Below are positions 1 through 10,190 of a stretch of 64,000 nucleotides of DNA, one piece after another; position 1 is the first letter of the stretch; each line of letters opens with the position of its first letter. The stretch comes from Atherinomorus stipes (Eukaryota; Chordata; Actinopteri; Atheriniformes; Atherinidae). Made by a program: the position numbers and the translations under genes. The stretch covers positions 432,001 to 496,000 of the forward strand of contig JALJCO010007865.1 in the NCBI GenBank assembly GCA_023101725.1. The letters are read 5' to 3'. The notes beneath the pieces are model-generated. The model made no database searches. It had not been told where the DNA came from and saw nothing but the letters and a program-made list of their open reading frames with translations.

Positions 1-620
1 AAAAAAAAAAAAGGGACACCCACCATAGGTCATCGGGGCCATGACCACCACGGGCTGACACTCGTAGGGTGGGCCCCCCACAACATGCTATATTTTGTGG
101 GAGTGCTTTTAGGAAAGGAGTGATCAATAAAACAATTGGTCACACTTAAAGCTTAAAATGCTGCAATGCACACATTGTTATGCAACATTGTTGCACAGAA
201 ATTAGTAATATTTAGGCTACATATGCTGAAATTACACCCATCCCTATTTAAAATACGACAAGGAAAAACTGTATAACATAGTGCCATATGATATGCACAA
301 AACTTAGGTATTGCATTATCAATAAAACCTTGTTTAGGAACCGATGAAATCTGTTTTATTTTTTCTAAAATACAATTTTAATTTTTCCCATTTTTTGGTA
401 TTTTTCCGTTTTTAATTTTTTAGAATTCCGTTTTTATCATTTTACACCAATTTAACACCAACACAGTGTATAAAACAATTAAATATAGCCAATTAATGCC
501 ACTATAATTAAAAACTTGAATGCTTTCACGCTTTTAAACATATTTAAGGCAAAAACATGGCACAAGTTTAAACAAAAAAAGAAAATAGCAGTGGTAAATA
601 ATACATAATTCGGAACAGAC
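1..620. other. unassigned AT-rich sequence
   Basis: The window opens with a 12-base A run, which could be a cut-off retroelement tail or simple repeat. The rest is AT-rich with T and A runs. I see no gene, no terminal inverted repeat and no recognised repeat family. Confidence 0.5.
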
Positions 621-621
621 C

Positions 622-910
622 AGGGCTGCACGGTGGCGTGGTGGTTAGCACCGCAGCCTCACAGTAAGAAGGTCACTGGTTCGATTCCCAGCTGGGGAGG
701 GGGTTTGAACAATTCCAACTGTGGCCTTCCTGTGCGGAGTTTGCATGTTCTCCCCGTGTATGCGTGGGTTCTCTCTGTGTTGGCCCTGCAACAGACTGGC
801 AACCTGTCCAGGGTGTACCCCGCCTCTCGCCTGATAATAGCTGGGATAGGCTCCAGCAACCCCCGCGACCCTGAACTGGATAAGCGGTACCGACTGACTG
901 ACTGACTGAC
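622..910 (+). mobile_element. tRNA-headed SINE, internally deleted, with GACT tail
   Basis: The head reads like a tRNA promoter. An A-box-like TGGCGTGGTGG lies at 634-644 and a near-perfect B box GGTTCGATTCC at 678-688, with tRNA-like spacing of about 33 bases. It is followed by 'gtttgcatgttctccccgtg' (739 region) and 'ggataagcggtaccgac', familiar from an abundant teleost repeat. The usual middle section between the 'gcgtgggttctctc' and 'ccctgcaacagactgg' blocks is missing, so this copy carries an internal deletion. The 3' end is a short (GACT)n array at about 892-910, consistent with a SINE tail. A 90-codon frame across it is not a gene. Confidence 0.8.
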
Positions 911-911
911 C

Positions 912-2965
912 TCAGAACAGTACTAAGTTACAGATGGTGGTCCACACCATAGACCATAAGAAACACATGTCCGGGTTAGATCACCGGACACACAGGCTAA
1001 TAATCATGGTCATGGGCCTGTATTCTGCTGCTTTGAAAACACGTCGGAAAACACTGAGAAACACTCCATCTGCAGTCAGTCTGCAGCCTGCAGCCTTACT
1101 ATAGTGACCCCCCTTTGGAGCATTTTTCTGAGCAAAGCGTGATTTCCCTTTTTATTAAGCAAACAACACATTTTTGACAATCATTGCTCTTTTTTGTTTT
1201 TTATAGGGCCCTACTTCTTACAATAACATGCTGTCATGCATATACCACATGGCAGTAGCAGCAGCACCCAAAGGAGATCTGTTTGTGTGTGTGCAACGAT
1301 TAACTCAAAATATAAGCCTAGTAAATACATTAAGAACTGTATTGCTGCTGTCGGATGCAAACCTCCAGTTATTTTTCAGGAAGTGACAAAGAACATGTAG
1401 TTTTGTAAAACCTGGACACATCATCAAACTTTGGATTGTTTTTTTTTGTTTTTTTTACATTAAAGTCATTTGATTGTATTAGTTTATTCATTTACTTTTT
1501 TCACCAAATAAAGCTCACATGAAGTAGAGGGTTTTTTAATGATGTAAAATGGAGATAGAAGGTTTGTTCCCGACAGCGACGGTATGTAACTGTTGTAGAC
1601 AGCTCTGTTGTGTGACTGTGTGGTACACCTGTGTCACCTCAGCTGTAACCTAGAGTGGGATGACAGATAAATTGAACTGAACAGTATTTCTGTTGCTGCA
1701 TCTTCTGGCTTGAAAGAAAGTCAGGTCATCTGGACAGTTAAACCACACAAACAAAAGAATATATGTGTACATAACTGAACACTGTAGTCCTCAAAATAAA
1801 CATTTTGACACAGAATACACAGAAAGCTCAATCTATAAAATATTTTGTGTGTGTGCATAAATACCGTCTATATACTGTATATATATGTATATTCTAATAA
1901 TAGTAATATTCTTGTAACAATTTTTATTGATCTATCAAATGTTAATCTTTTACTATGATTTATTGTTTAAATAACCATATAATATATTTATATTGGCTGC
2001 TACTACTAATAGGTTCTGTATATATTAAATAAATGATCATTCATTTAACTTTAAAAAGTCAACGTCCTAAACAATCAACCTACTCCAACCAAACTACCAC
2101 TCTTCTAAACTCTGCTCTGACATCTTCTGGCAAAAACAGAACCAGATAAAAACTGATCCGGTGGGACGTGATGTCATGATTCAGTCTCAGGGGATGATGA
2201 GCAGATGAAGATGGGACACTAACGTTTAGGTCGTCTTCATGGTACTCACGTGCCTTCAGTGTTGCTTTCCTGATGCGTGATGTCTGGTGTCAGACAGTCC
2301 ACCGTTCGCCACAGAACTCACCCACATATTTTACAGTCACACTGGAGGCAGCCAAAGACGGGCCTGTTCCCACTCACGGATTTTCTTTTGCAAGCGTTTT
2401 TGCTTTTGAGAACATGCTGGAATATCAGGTAAGGATAACTGCGGGTGCAGTGAGGAGCGTGCTTGAAGGCAGCACATGCAGGCGTGCAGGCAGCCACGCA
2501 CGGACTCACAGGACGGAAGGAAGGATCCTGCCTAGATCCTGCCTTTTTCAGCTGGCTTTAAATTTTCCTGTTTTATTTTGTTCATTATTGATAAATTTAT
2601 TATAAGTGTGTGGAAGTCAGACGTGTATTTGACATTTATGGAAATACGAAACGAATGGTGTCTCTTATTGGTTCAATACAGGACGCAACGTTTCATTGTC
2701 AATCAAAGGATGCTTCCGTACTTTACGTGACGGGTGGCATCCCTACAAACAGGCCTCAGCAGCGAGTGGAGGCACGGCCACAACAGCCTGACATCTCCAC
2801 CATCCACAAAAGTTCAGTGAGGTTGAGGTCAGGACTTCATGCAGGTTATCCACCCTCTTTCTGGGTCCAGCCTTGTCAGAGTCTGGTCCCAGACTGGGGT
2901 GATCTGGGGTTACCACTGGTTGCAGAAAAGCATTCACTGTAAAAATCTCCGGAAACACAAATTAA
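912..2965. other. unassigned intergenic sequence
   Basis: No convincing gene or repeat family is visible. There are T-rich runs near 1440-1460 and a short TA-rich patch at 1868-1890. Two 110-codon frames (2273-2605 and 2610-2942) show no family resemblance and no splice or promoter context, so I treat them as chance. Confidence 0.45.
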
Positions 2966-3405
2966 TGTTGCCCTCATGTGGTATCGTATATATGGTAGAT
3001 ACCAAAGTCCAACATGAAAATTGCACTTGAACACCCACTCATGTCATACTTTCCACTGGAAAGCTGGAAAAATGTTATGATGCTCGAGTTGCCGAGATAA
3101 ACTTTGACCTTTCAACATGGCGGAGAGCAACAAAAATATCCTTAATTGGATGCATTACATGACGTTTAAAGTTTTCTGTTGCTGTTGTTTCATCAACATC
3201 TAAACTTAGATTTGTTCATAAAAATATGGCTATTATTTGGTTTACCTCCTCAGAGCAGATGCTAGCTAGCAGCTAGCTAGCTAGTCAGTCGAAGCTTTCA
3301 GTGTGACACTTCGCTACGACAACCAATCCAGCGAACACAACACACTGATAATTTACACTTAACAAGTGGAAAGAATCATCTTTCCTATACCACATGAAGG
3401 CAGCA
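2966..3405. mobile_element. MITE-like element, 19-bp terminal inverted repeats
   Basis: The left end TGTTGCCCTCATGTGGTAT (2966-2984) matches the reverse complement of the right end (3387-3405) at 17 of 19 positions. The interior contains no ORF. It includes a TAGC-rich patch (3261-3283). TTAA lies directly left of the element, and the right side is AT-rich without a clean duplication. Superfamily is undetermined. Confidence 0.6.
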
Positions 3406-5980
3406 TAAAAATAAATTAAAAAAAATAAAAGAATCCAGAGGACCACACAACTCACGCAATGTTAAAAGCCATTGAATAAAAATGTGTCGTTAGACTAGAC
3501 TTAAAACACTCTCAGGGCTCTCAAGTTTCACGCACTGAACGTGTGACACGAGATTTTGAACAACTTCACACGCCACTCATGCCATTTCTCACGCTGATTA
3601 TTAATTTCGCCGCGTTATGAACGAGCCAACCAGGCTCGTTCGGACTGACTGCGTAGCTATGAAGCGCCAAAGCGGACAAAAGCTGGACGTACAGACGCAT
3701 GTGAGACCGAATCACTCATCTCCACCTGAATCCTGTCTATGGTAGTTATATTAGGGCAAATTAGTTCGCTGATCAGCTGATTCAAACTCGCAGCGTCTGT
3801 TATGAGACACTGTGCTGCTGTGAACAGCTGACAACATGCTTTGATCGGCAGCTTCGTGGCGACGAACTTGCCGATATTTTTCCCGGTAATTGTGACGTCC
3901 TGTTGTGTCATACAGATAAACTAACATCTTTATCTCTGAAAAACATTTTGGACGGGTTTCTCTCGGTATTTTAACTTCATAACTCCTGCGAAGACCAGAT
4001 GGGAAGTGGCTGTACAGTGTCACATAACCAATGTGAACCAAAAATAGAGATCAGCCAATGAGAGCCCACGCTTGGTTGAGATGACATAGTTCAGAAAAAT
4101 GAGACGTTTCCAACAATACCTGACATGACAGTGTTCAGCACCGCGGTGCCGTGCTCTGTTTAAAAACACCAACTTTAGCTGTATTTTGACTGGATTTGGG
4201 TGCATCAGACAAACTATCATGAAATAAACTTCTAAAAAGTTTTTTGTGGAAATTTTTTTAAAACTAGTCCAAAAGGAGGGAAAAAAATGAAAATCTCAAA
4301 ATTGACCAGGTGATGAAAAAACGGGGTTTTTGCCTGTAATGCCTCCCCTTAAAAATTTCTCTAAGTGGAACAAGATATAAAGAAAACCAAAAAGGGTCCC
4401 AGGATAGATCCCTGGGATCCACCCTATTAGATGTAATTATACCAGTGCCTTCATGTTCTCAGCTCTCAGTTTAATGTTGAAAAAGAGAAAATATTCATCC
4501 TCGCATTACAAAGGAATGAAACTGAATATATCTTATAAATAATATATCAGGGGCACTTTTTTTGTAATTATTTAGGTTCAGACAAAGCAATGTGCATTTG
4601 TCCTTTAACTTACACAACTTCCATGCCAGTGCATGATAGTTGGTGTGGAGCGACTTCTGTAGAAGCAGGAATGACTGTAATGCACTGAGTGAATGTACAC
4701 CTGCAGCATAACTTAAGGCTACTGCAAGAGTTTAAACTGGGGAACAATGTATGAGTCAAAGCTGGAAGCATAAAGTAGTTTCAGAGGTGGGGGACTGGCT
4801 GGGAAACACAAAGCTCATATCCCACAGGAAAATTTATTAGAAGATCTAGCTTCTTGTTCATTTTGTAAAGGCTCCTCCAGAGGCAAACATTACTTTCACA
4901 CTCCTGACACATAGCATAGGCATATGAATGTGTGTGTGAGAGATAAAGAGATAGAGAGAGAGCAGGGAGGAGTGAGGATGTTCACACACTCAATATTCAG
5001 CCTGCAGATGAGTCCTGTTTTGCTCTTAGATTAAACATGGGGGTGTCTCAGGTCAGTTACTTATGACACTCAATGTTCCATCCCTCAGCATGTGTGCATG
5101 TGCCCACACACTCATTCAAACACACACTCACACACACACACGCCGGGAAGCAGGGAGAGAACAATCTCCAATCCCCCGATGCAACTATTCATAAATATCA
5201 AAACAGGGAAGTCGAGCTTCTTCCTATCAAACCCACGATAGCATGCAAGGGTAATATGTTTCCAAATGGCACATGAGGAATGCGTTTATGACAATGATGA
5301 AACAAGATAGCAGCGGTGATGGAGCAGCCGCTTCCCTGCTGCGGTTTGTCTTGTTGAATTGTAATCACACTGCTTAAAGTACGCGCTGATACTGAAACTT
5401 GTGTGATGATATCAGATCTCCTAACTTTATGGGGAGGGGGGGGGGGGGGGGGGGTCAGAACTAGATAACAGCTGTTTTCAGCTCTAATGCTCCTCGTGTT
5501 TAACATGAATTTCTTTCCTCCTCCGGGGTATTATTGTCCTTCTGTTGCTGGCGTTTTGTTTTTCGTCGGCAACTGACCATATGATATTGATATTGTACAT
5601 CCAACACTTTTAGATTACTTTGGATTCATGCATTCATCTTCTTCTTAATAAGGATAAGTATTAGTAGCCTTTTGAACATGGTTTCTCACAAGTTGACACT
5701 ATTTTCTAAAGTCAGAAGTGTGTGGTTATAACTCTATAGTGAGAGTAAAATTTGGCCTTATAAACCACAAATTTACAGCTCTTCTCTGTCAGGTTAGTTT
5801 CAAAGGTAGAGTCCAGTGTTCCCCCGTTTCTGTTTGTAAACACTATTCAAACTATTAAAGGTCCAGTCTGTCATAATTAATTTGGCTTTTTATTCGTAAA
5901 AGTCAGGTATTGCTTTCATGAATACTTAGTTTACTGAAGTCTAATGACAATCGTATCCCAATGAAAGTGTTCTTCTATCT
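3406..5980. other. unassigned intergenic sequence with a 19-base G run
   Basis: No gene is supported. A segment from about 3513 (CAGGGCTCTCAAGTTTCACG) resembles the end of a fish hAT-type MITE, but I could not find its partner end. A short CA-rich stretch lies at 5108-5142 and a pure G run at 5436-5454. Confidence 0.4.
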
Positions 5981-5981
5981 T

Positions 5982-6607
5982 AAAGGGACACTGTGTAATC
6001 GCGAGCAGCTCCCTCGTACTTTTCATGCTGCATTCGCGTGAAACCGGGCAGACCGACGACATCCGATGCATGTAAAGTTATCACCGGCCTCTGTGTGAAG
6101 ATGTGGTCCGTCAGTTACAGTGACATCAGTCCACATCTGATTTGTTGTCATGGCGATGTTGTATTGTTTTCCCTGACCCATGTTTTACCGTCTTTCGCTC
6201 GGCTTCATTGATTAAAATGACATCTGGTTTGTTACCAACGGCCGTCTGCCCGACTGCACGTGAACACAGCATCAGTGAGACGCTGGTTTCTCCCCACTGC
6301 AGCGCGGTGACTTTTCAAAGGCATTACCTCGAACTGAGCTGAAAACTCCGGTGTGTCCGGTGAGTTTCTGTGTTTTCCTACTGTCACGCTTCTCCCGAAC
6401 GCAAAAACATGGCGATACGACATGGCAGCCTTCACCGAGCCGCCCCGCTCGATGTGTAAATGAATGATACGAACGGCAAATTTAGATCTTAGAGGAGCAC
6501 TTCAGTTTGTTGATGGGAGTGATTACTGATTAATGAAAAAACACTTTTAAACCAAATAATCAGTTTTTGTGAATAAAACACAGGAGAACTTACACAATAT
6601 CCCTTTA
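5982..6607. mobile_element. 626-bp MITE with AAAGGGACACTGTGTAA ends
   Basis: The left terminus AAAGGGACACTGTGTAA (5982-5998) is mirrored at the right by TTACACAATATCCCTTT (6591-6607), two mismatches in 17. TA-rich flanks (TTAAAG on the left, CTTTAAA on the right) suit a TA or TTAA target. No transposase frame lies inside, so this is non-autonomous. The superfamily is uncertain. Confidence 0.65.
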
Positions 6608-7612
6608 AAATAAGTTATTTATAAGGGCAGGTGGCAGCGCACCCAACCAGAGGGTTCCATGTTGCATCGCCATCTTTGAATGTGGTGGCTGAAAGGGGAC
6701 AAACTTGTTAGCCTTACGAATTTTAACTGACCCCCCCCCCCCTCTGCGTGTTGTCACCGACTTGCCACCTGGGGAGGAGGAGGAGCAAGCAAAGACTACC
6801 ATGGATCATCTTACTTGCCATTTTCCATTGAAACAGAGCACCATCCATACTCTTTGCCCATGAGAGGGAGGAAATAATTACCGTGGGAAAGCGAGAGTTT
6901 ACATCTGTGTAGTGTTTACCAGATGGAGACAATTCGTCAGGGAAGGGATGTCAGAATTAAGATGAAAATTCGCCCTCTAGTGGAATCCTCCAGAAATAAG
7001 TGTAGTACATAAACATGAATGTCAATGATTTTGCTCACAACCGAGCTGTTGCTTTTGCGAACATGTGGTTAAAGAGCAAATATATTTCCTGTGACCAGTG
7101 TCAATAGTTTGTCTTGAAGGAGTGAGGGGATGTGATGTAAGAATCCACTGAAAATGAGAATAACTCATTACACGACATGTTTCCAGACCTGCAGCAGAAA
7201 TTCAGCACCAAAAGATCATGCAGTTTGACAGGTCAACATATGAACGGCAACCGGTAAATACAGCACTGTCAGTATCACACAACACACCAGCAATTCAGCG
7301 CGTCAAAACATGACATCACCTGCGTCAACTTATCTAAAGCTTGTTCCAGACTCCACGAGAAGCAAGAACAAGAAAAAAAGTTTGTTTTCGTCAAGTCATT
7401 ACATACTCCACAAGAAGCTCCCCAACCAGGCATGCACGAAGGGGTGCAACTGTGTTCACCCAGTGATTATACAGTTACCATAAACTTCGTCAGTGGCAGC
7501 ATGGAGTTGCGCATGCGGTGCTGTCCGTGTATTTAAATGCCACATGTGTGGTTTACATTTTCGTACTTTCTCACCATCTAGGTCACTTGTTTATTAAAAC
7601 TATCCGGTCAAC
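6608..7612. other. unassigned sequence, possible foldback arm near its right side
   Basis: A 12-base C run lies at 6731-6742. The stretch near 7341-7430 contains 'ACTCCACGAGAAGC' and 'ACTCCACAAGAAGC', which reappear inverted near 8225-8245 as 'gcttcttgtggagt'. This suggests a foldback element interrupted by the hAT MITE at 7613-8010. The boundaries are not clear enough to call it separately. Confidence 0.4.
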
Positions 7613-8010
7613 TAGGGATGTAACAATAACTGGTAAAATGGTTAATCGTGATAAAGTTCCCAACAATTAGTAACACCATTTCAAATTTTAATTATCGTTA
7701 AAACCGTAACTGATTACCGCACTTTGAAAAACTCCCAGTGATGTTGGTCATTGGCTGGAAAAGCAGTAGTAGTCGCACTTTGCAATGTTTAACTTGTGAA
7801 AACATGGCGAAAGGCAACAAAGGCGCCCACATGGACAGTTCTCTTGAGATTTTTCCTCCTTTATAAAGGACAAAGTAGACATTTAGACCCATTTTGGATA
7901 TTTTTAAAGACGCTGGAGGGTATTTTTATAATACCACAATAAAAATGATAACCGTGATAATTTTGGTCACAATAATCGTGATATTACATTTTCATATCGT
8001 TAAATCCCTA
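7613..8010. mobile_element. hAT-type MITE with 8-bp target duplication
   Basis: The left end TAGGGATGTAACAATA is mirrored by the right end ATCGTTAAATCCCTA. It is flanked by CGGTCAAC (7605-7612) and CGTTCAAC (8011-8018), identical at 7 of 8 positions. An 8-bp duplication is the hAT signature. The interior lacks a transposase frame. The duplicated flank gives unusually firm boundaries. Confidence 0.82.
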
Positions 8011-8297
8011 CGTTCAACACTGCATCTGTGGAAATGCGGAGGTGACATTTCTATGCTTTAAACTTCTGTGTTAACCCCGCCCGCCTCAAATGTCCGACCA
8101 ATCACACAATACTTCTCGGAGCTCCACAAGATGAAAGTTCTGCTCGGCCGAGGTGTTGAGAACAAGCCACAAGCCGTCCTCAATCACGCCCGCGAGAACA
8201 AAATGTTATTTTGTTCTTGTGGCCCCGCTTCTTGTGGAGTATGTAGCAGCCTTTATCTAGGGGGGGGAGCTGTGGGTCAGCAAGTCCTGTACAAAAG

Positions 8298-8748
8298 GTC
8301 CCTGAAATGACCCAGCACCTAACAGCAGGGTGTGAGATACTAGCAAAGAATACATGGGAGGTCATCACCAAGTACCCGGCATAGTGTACAGAAACATCTG
8401 TGAGGAATATGGACTGGAGACTCCTCGGTCACAACGGGAAACACCTCCCAAGGTGGTGGAGAATGAGAGAGCTTAGATTCAGACCCAGACATTGTGATCA
8501 TGGATAAGCAGCAGAGGGAACCCCCTGTGATTAATGTAGCATTCCCAACAATGGCAATATCAGGAAAAAGGTCCATGAGATTCAGGAGAAATGCCAAGAA
8601 GGGAGAGCTGGAGAAAGCCTGGAAGGTGAAGGCAGCAGTAGTCATGGCAGCTCTGGGGCAATGTCCTGAAGAGATGGTTCCAGCAGATACCCAGAGAAAC
8701 ATCAGACATCTTAGTCCAGGAGGTCCAGTCCTGGAGCAGCTAAGATAC
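8298..8748 (+). pseudogene. C-terminal remnant of a non-LTR retrotransposon polyprotein (R2/R4-like)
   Basis: Conceptual translation in shifting frames gives pieces recognisable from the C-terminus of fish LINE polyproteins usually annotated as 'type-1 retrotransposable element R2'. In order: a 'VPEMTQHLTAGCEIL' segment, 'GIVYRNICEEYGLE', 'ETPPKVVENERA', and 'DIVIMDKQQ' followed by 'VINVAFP'. The D...D-K spacing in the last piece fits the restriction-like endonuclease core of that clade. There is at least one frameshift near 8350, a stop at about 8474, and another frameshift near 8725. The reverse transcriptase is absent upstream, so the copy is 5' truncated as is usual for LINEs. Similarity stops at about 8748, just before the next element. 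Clade assignment is from memory of family motifs and is less certain than the LINE call. Confidence 0.72.
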
Positions 8749-8764
8749 TGAACATACTGAACTG

Positions 8765-9033
8765 AACTTTTTTACATTCCTGCTCTTGACGGAGGTGGAC
8801 GCTTTTTCTTCTGCTCCTTCCCTCTCCCATTTTTTTCCCTGCTGCTCTCCTGTCTGGTCGACTCTCTGAGCCTCTATCTGCATCAATTTCTGAATCTCAA
8901 CAACAACAACGATGGATTTGGTCAACTGGTTCTTTTCTTCTATTCTTTTATTTGTGTGTCTTGGACGGGTTGTACTGAAACATGAATTTCCCCCTCGGGG
9001 ATCAATAAAGTATCTTTGATTTGATTTTGATTT
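8765..9033 (+). mobile_element. short retroelement copy A (internally deleted) with CR1/L2/Rex1-type tail
   Basis: A pyrimidine-rich leader (about 8765-8910) leads to a CAACAACAACAACG motif directly before an ATG at 8912, a favourable translation-start context. The frame is lost after a few codons. From about 8945 the sequence is the same 3' tail found at 10113-10190: 'TTGTACTGAAACATGAATTT', the hairpin-like CCCCTCGGGG, AATAAA at 9004-9009, then an ATTTGATTTTGATTT repeat. A tail of this form is typical of fish LINE-mobilised elements. I infer that copy A lost most of its body. Its leader may be the 5' part of the element seen as copy B, but the overlap is too short to prove it. Confidence 0.6.
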
Positions 9034-10190
9034 GGTCTCTCAACGCTATTGATCAAATTTTTTTCTACCCGAAGAGCTGGATGGGGTGACGCTCCTTGTC
9101 CTGATGGTATGCACCCGGCTGGATATGTAATCGACTCCTCGGGCAAATGGAAGATGATGTGTCTGTCGGTTTTATCCGTCGAGGATGTTGAAGATCTGTA
9201 CTTATTTGTTTTTATGATAGGTGGGTTCCTGCTGTTTGGTGTGGGCATTTTCCTGGTCTATCGCAAAGTTGGAGGGCTGTCGGCAGCTACTGGCACGCTG
9301 TCTGATATTTGTGTGGGGATGAGTTGTGCTATCAACACTCAGACTCTGGTGTTGCACAAGCTCCATCGCAAGCGAGATGTCATTCAGGCCCAGATTGGCA
9401 TGTTGGCTGTGGTTCCGAACCTCGTCCGTGAAATGGGTACATCTGTGGAGATGTTGGCACGGCTCCTGGAAAACTGACCCCCTGATTCGGCTGATTGATG
9501 CTGCCATGGAGACCTGTTGAAGGACTCAAGGTAGACACCACGTCTGACCTGTCTCAAAACACCTTCTGCTATCTAATCTGGCACCCTTGAGATGGCTGTG
9601 TTTTGGTTACCACAGGCCCTTTCTCAGCACCCCCCCTGCGCATCCCCCCAGCACCCCCAAGGCCACAATAACATCTGTGCACAGAGACTGGGTGTGAACT
9701 CGGGCTGGTTCACAGCCTCACGTACACGCGCGCACGCACCCACTGACACACAAGATCACTGCACACACTCCTGATGACTCAGCGCCTCAGTTGCTCCTTC
9801 TTTTCCCCCCCTTATGGACAGACCGAGCTGGCAGGGTGCCTGAGCGCGTCCTCGCTCTGCTGTCTGGGGGGAAACCCCTCCCTGCTGCCCACCACGTGTC
9901 TTTCATGTTGTGATTGCCTGAGTTTGTGCTTATCTGTATGGTGTCTTTTTTTTTGTCTCTAAGTTCTTCACCTGTGTACGTGGAAAGTTTGGAGACCTCT
10001 TTTTTACCACCTACCCACCTTTCCTCATGTTATCGTTTTCCATATCTGCAAAGGTGTGCCCTACAAAAGGGGGTGGCCACAGTCTGCCTGATCCTGTCTT
10101 GTTATGTTTTTATTTATGTGTCTTGGACAGGTTGTACTGAAACATGAATTTCCCCTCGGGGATTAATAAAGTATCTTTAATTTAATTGAT
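9034..10190 (+). mobile_element. short retroelement copy B carrying a membrane-protein ORF
   Basis: The element starts abruptly at the microsatellite tail of copy A and ends with the same tail, about 90% identical or better over roughly 75 bases, including AATAAA at 10165-10170 and an ATTTAATT end. Total length is about 1.16 kb. Content: an ORF (9049-9477), then about 630 bases of C/T-rich untranslated-like sequence. No reverse transcriptase or endonuclease motif fits in it, so it would depend on a LINE partner sharing the tail. The tail-to-tail junction suggests insertion into, or template switching at, the tail of copy A. It may be a catalogued family; I cannot name it. Confidence 0.6.
9049..9477 (+). 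CDS. small single-pass membrane protein encoded by a retroelement
   Basis: The frame is open from a stop at 9028-9030 to TGA at 9475-9477. Read from TTG at 9049 it is 142 codons; the first ATG is at 9109 (122 codons). Residues 50-71 (starting LYLFVFMIGGFLLFG) form one strong hydrophobic helix followed by Arg-Lys, which predicts an outside N-terminus. The N-terminal part has a Cys-Pro and a GYVIDSSGKWKMM segment. The C-terminal part (about 84-142) is rich in amphipathic helix-like sequence with LHKLHRKRD. There is no signal peptide at the present start, which is probably truncated at its 5' end. An intact 142-codon frame in otherwise decayed DNA suggests recent insertion or past selection. I do not recognise the family. 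It may be an element ORF or a captured host sequence. Confidence 0.42.
   Translation: MIKFFSTRRAGWGDAPCPDGMHPAGYVIDSSGKWKMMCLSVLSVEDVEDLYLFVFMIGGFLLFGVGIFLVYRKVGGLSAATGTLSDICVGMSCAINTQTLVLHKLHRKRDVIQAQIGMLAVVPNLVREMGTSVEMLARLLEN

Noticed and set aside
634..690. A tRNA gene, from good A and B boxes
   Set aside because: The sequence does not fold as a complete cloverleaf ending in an acceptor stem and continues into the body of a known fish SINE with a GACT tail.
2750..2945. Possible Tc1 transposase trace, from GTTGAGGTCAGGACTTC
   Set aside because: Only one short phrase resembles Tc1 elements; no catalytic motif or terminal repeat could be tied to it.
8340..8702. A 120-codon reverse-strand frame
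   Set aside because: It is antisense to the LINE endonuclease remnant.
9202..9507. A 101-codon reverse-strand frame
   Set aside because: It is antisense to the membrane-protein ORF and has no features of its own.
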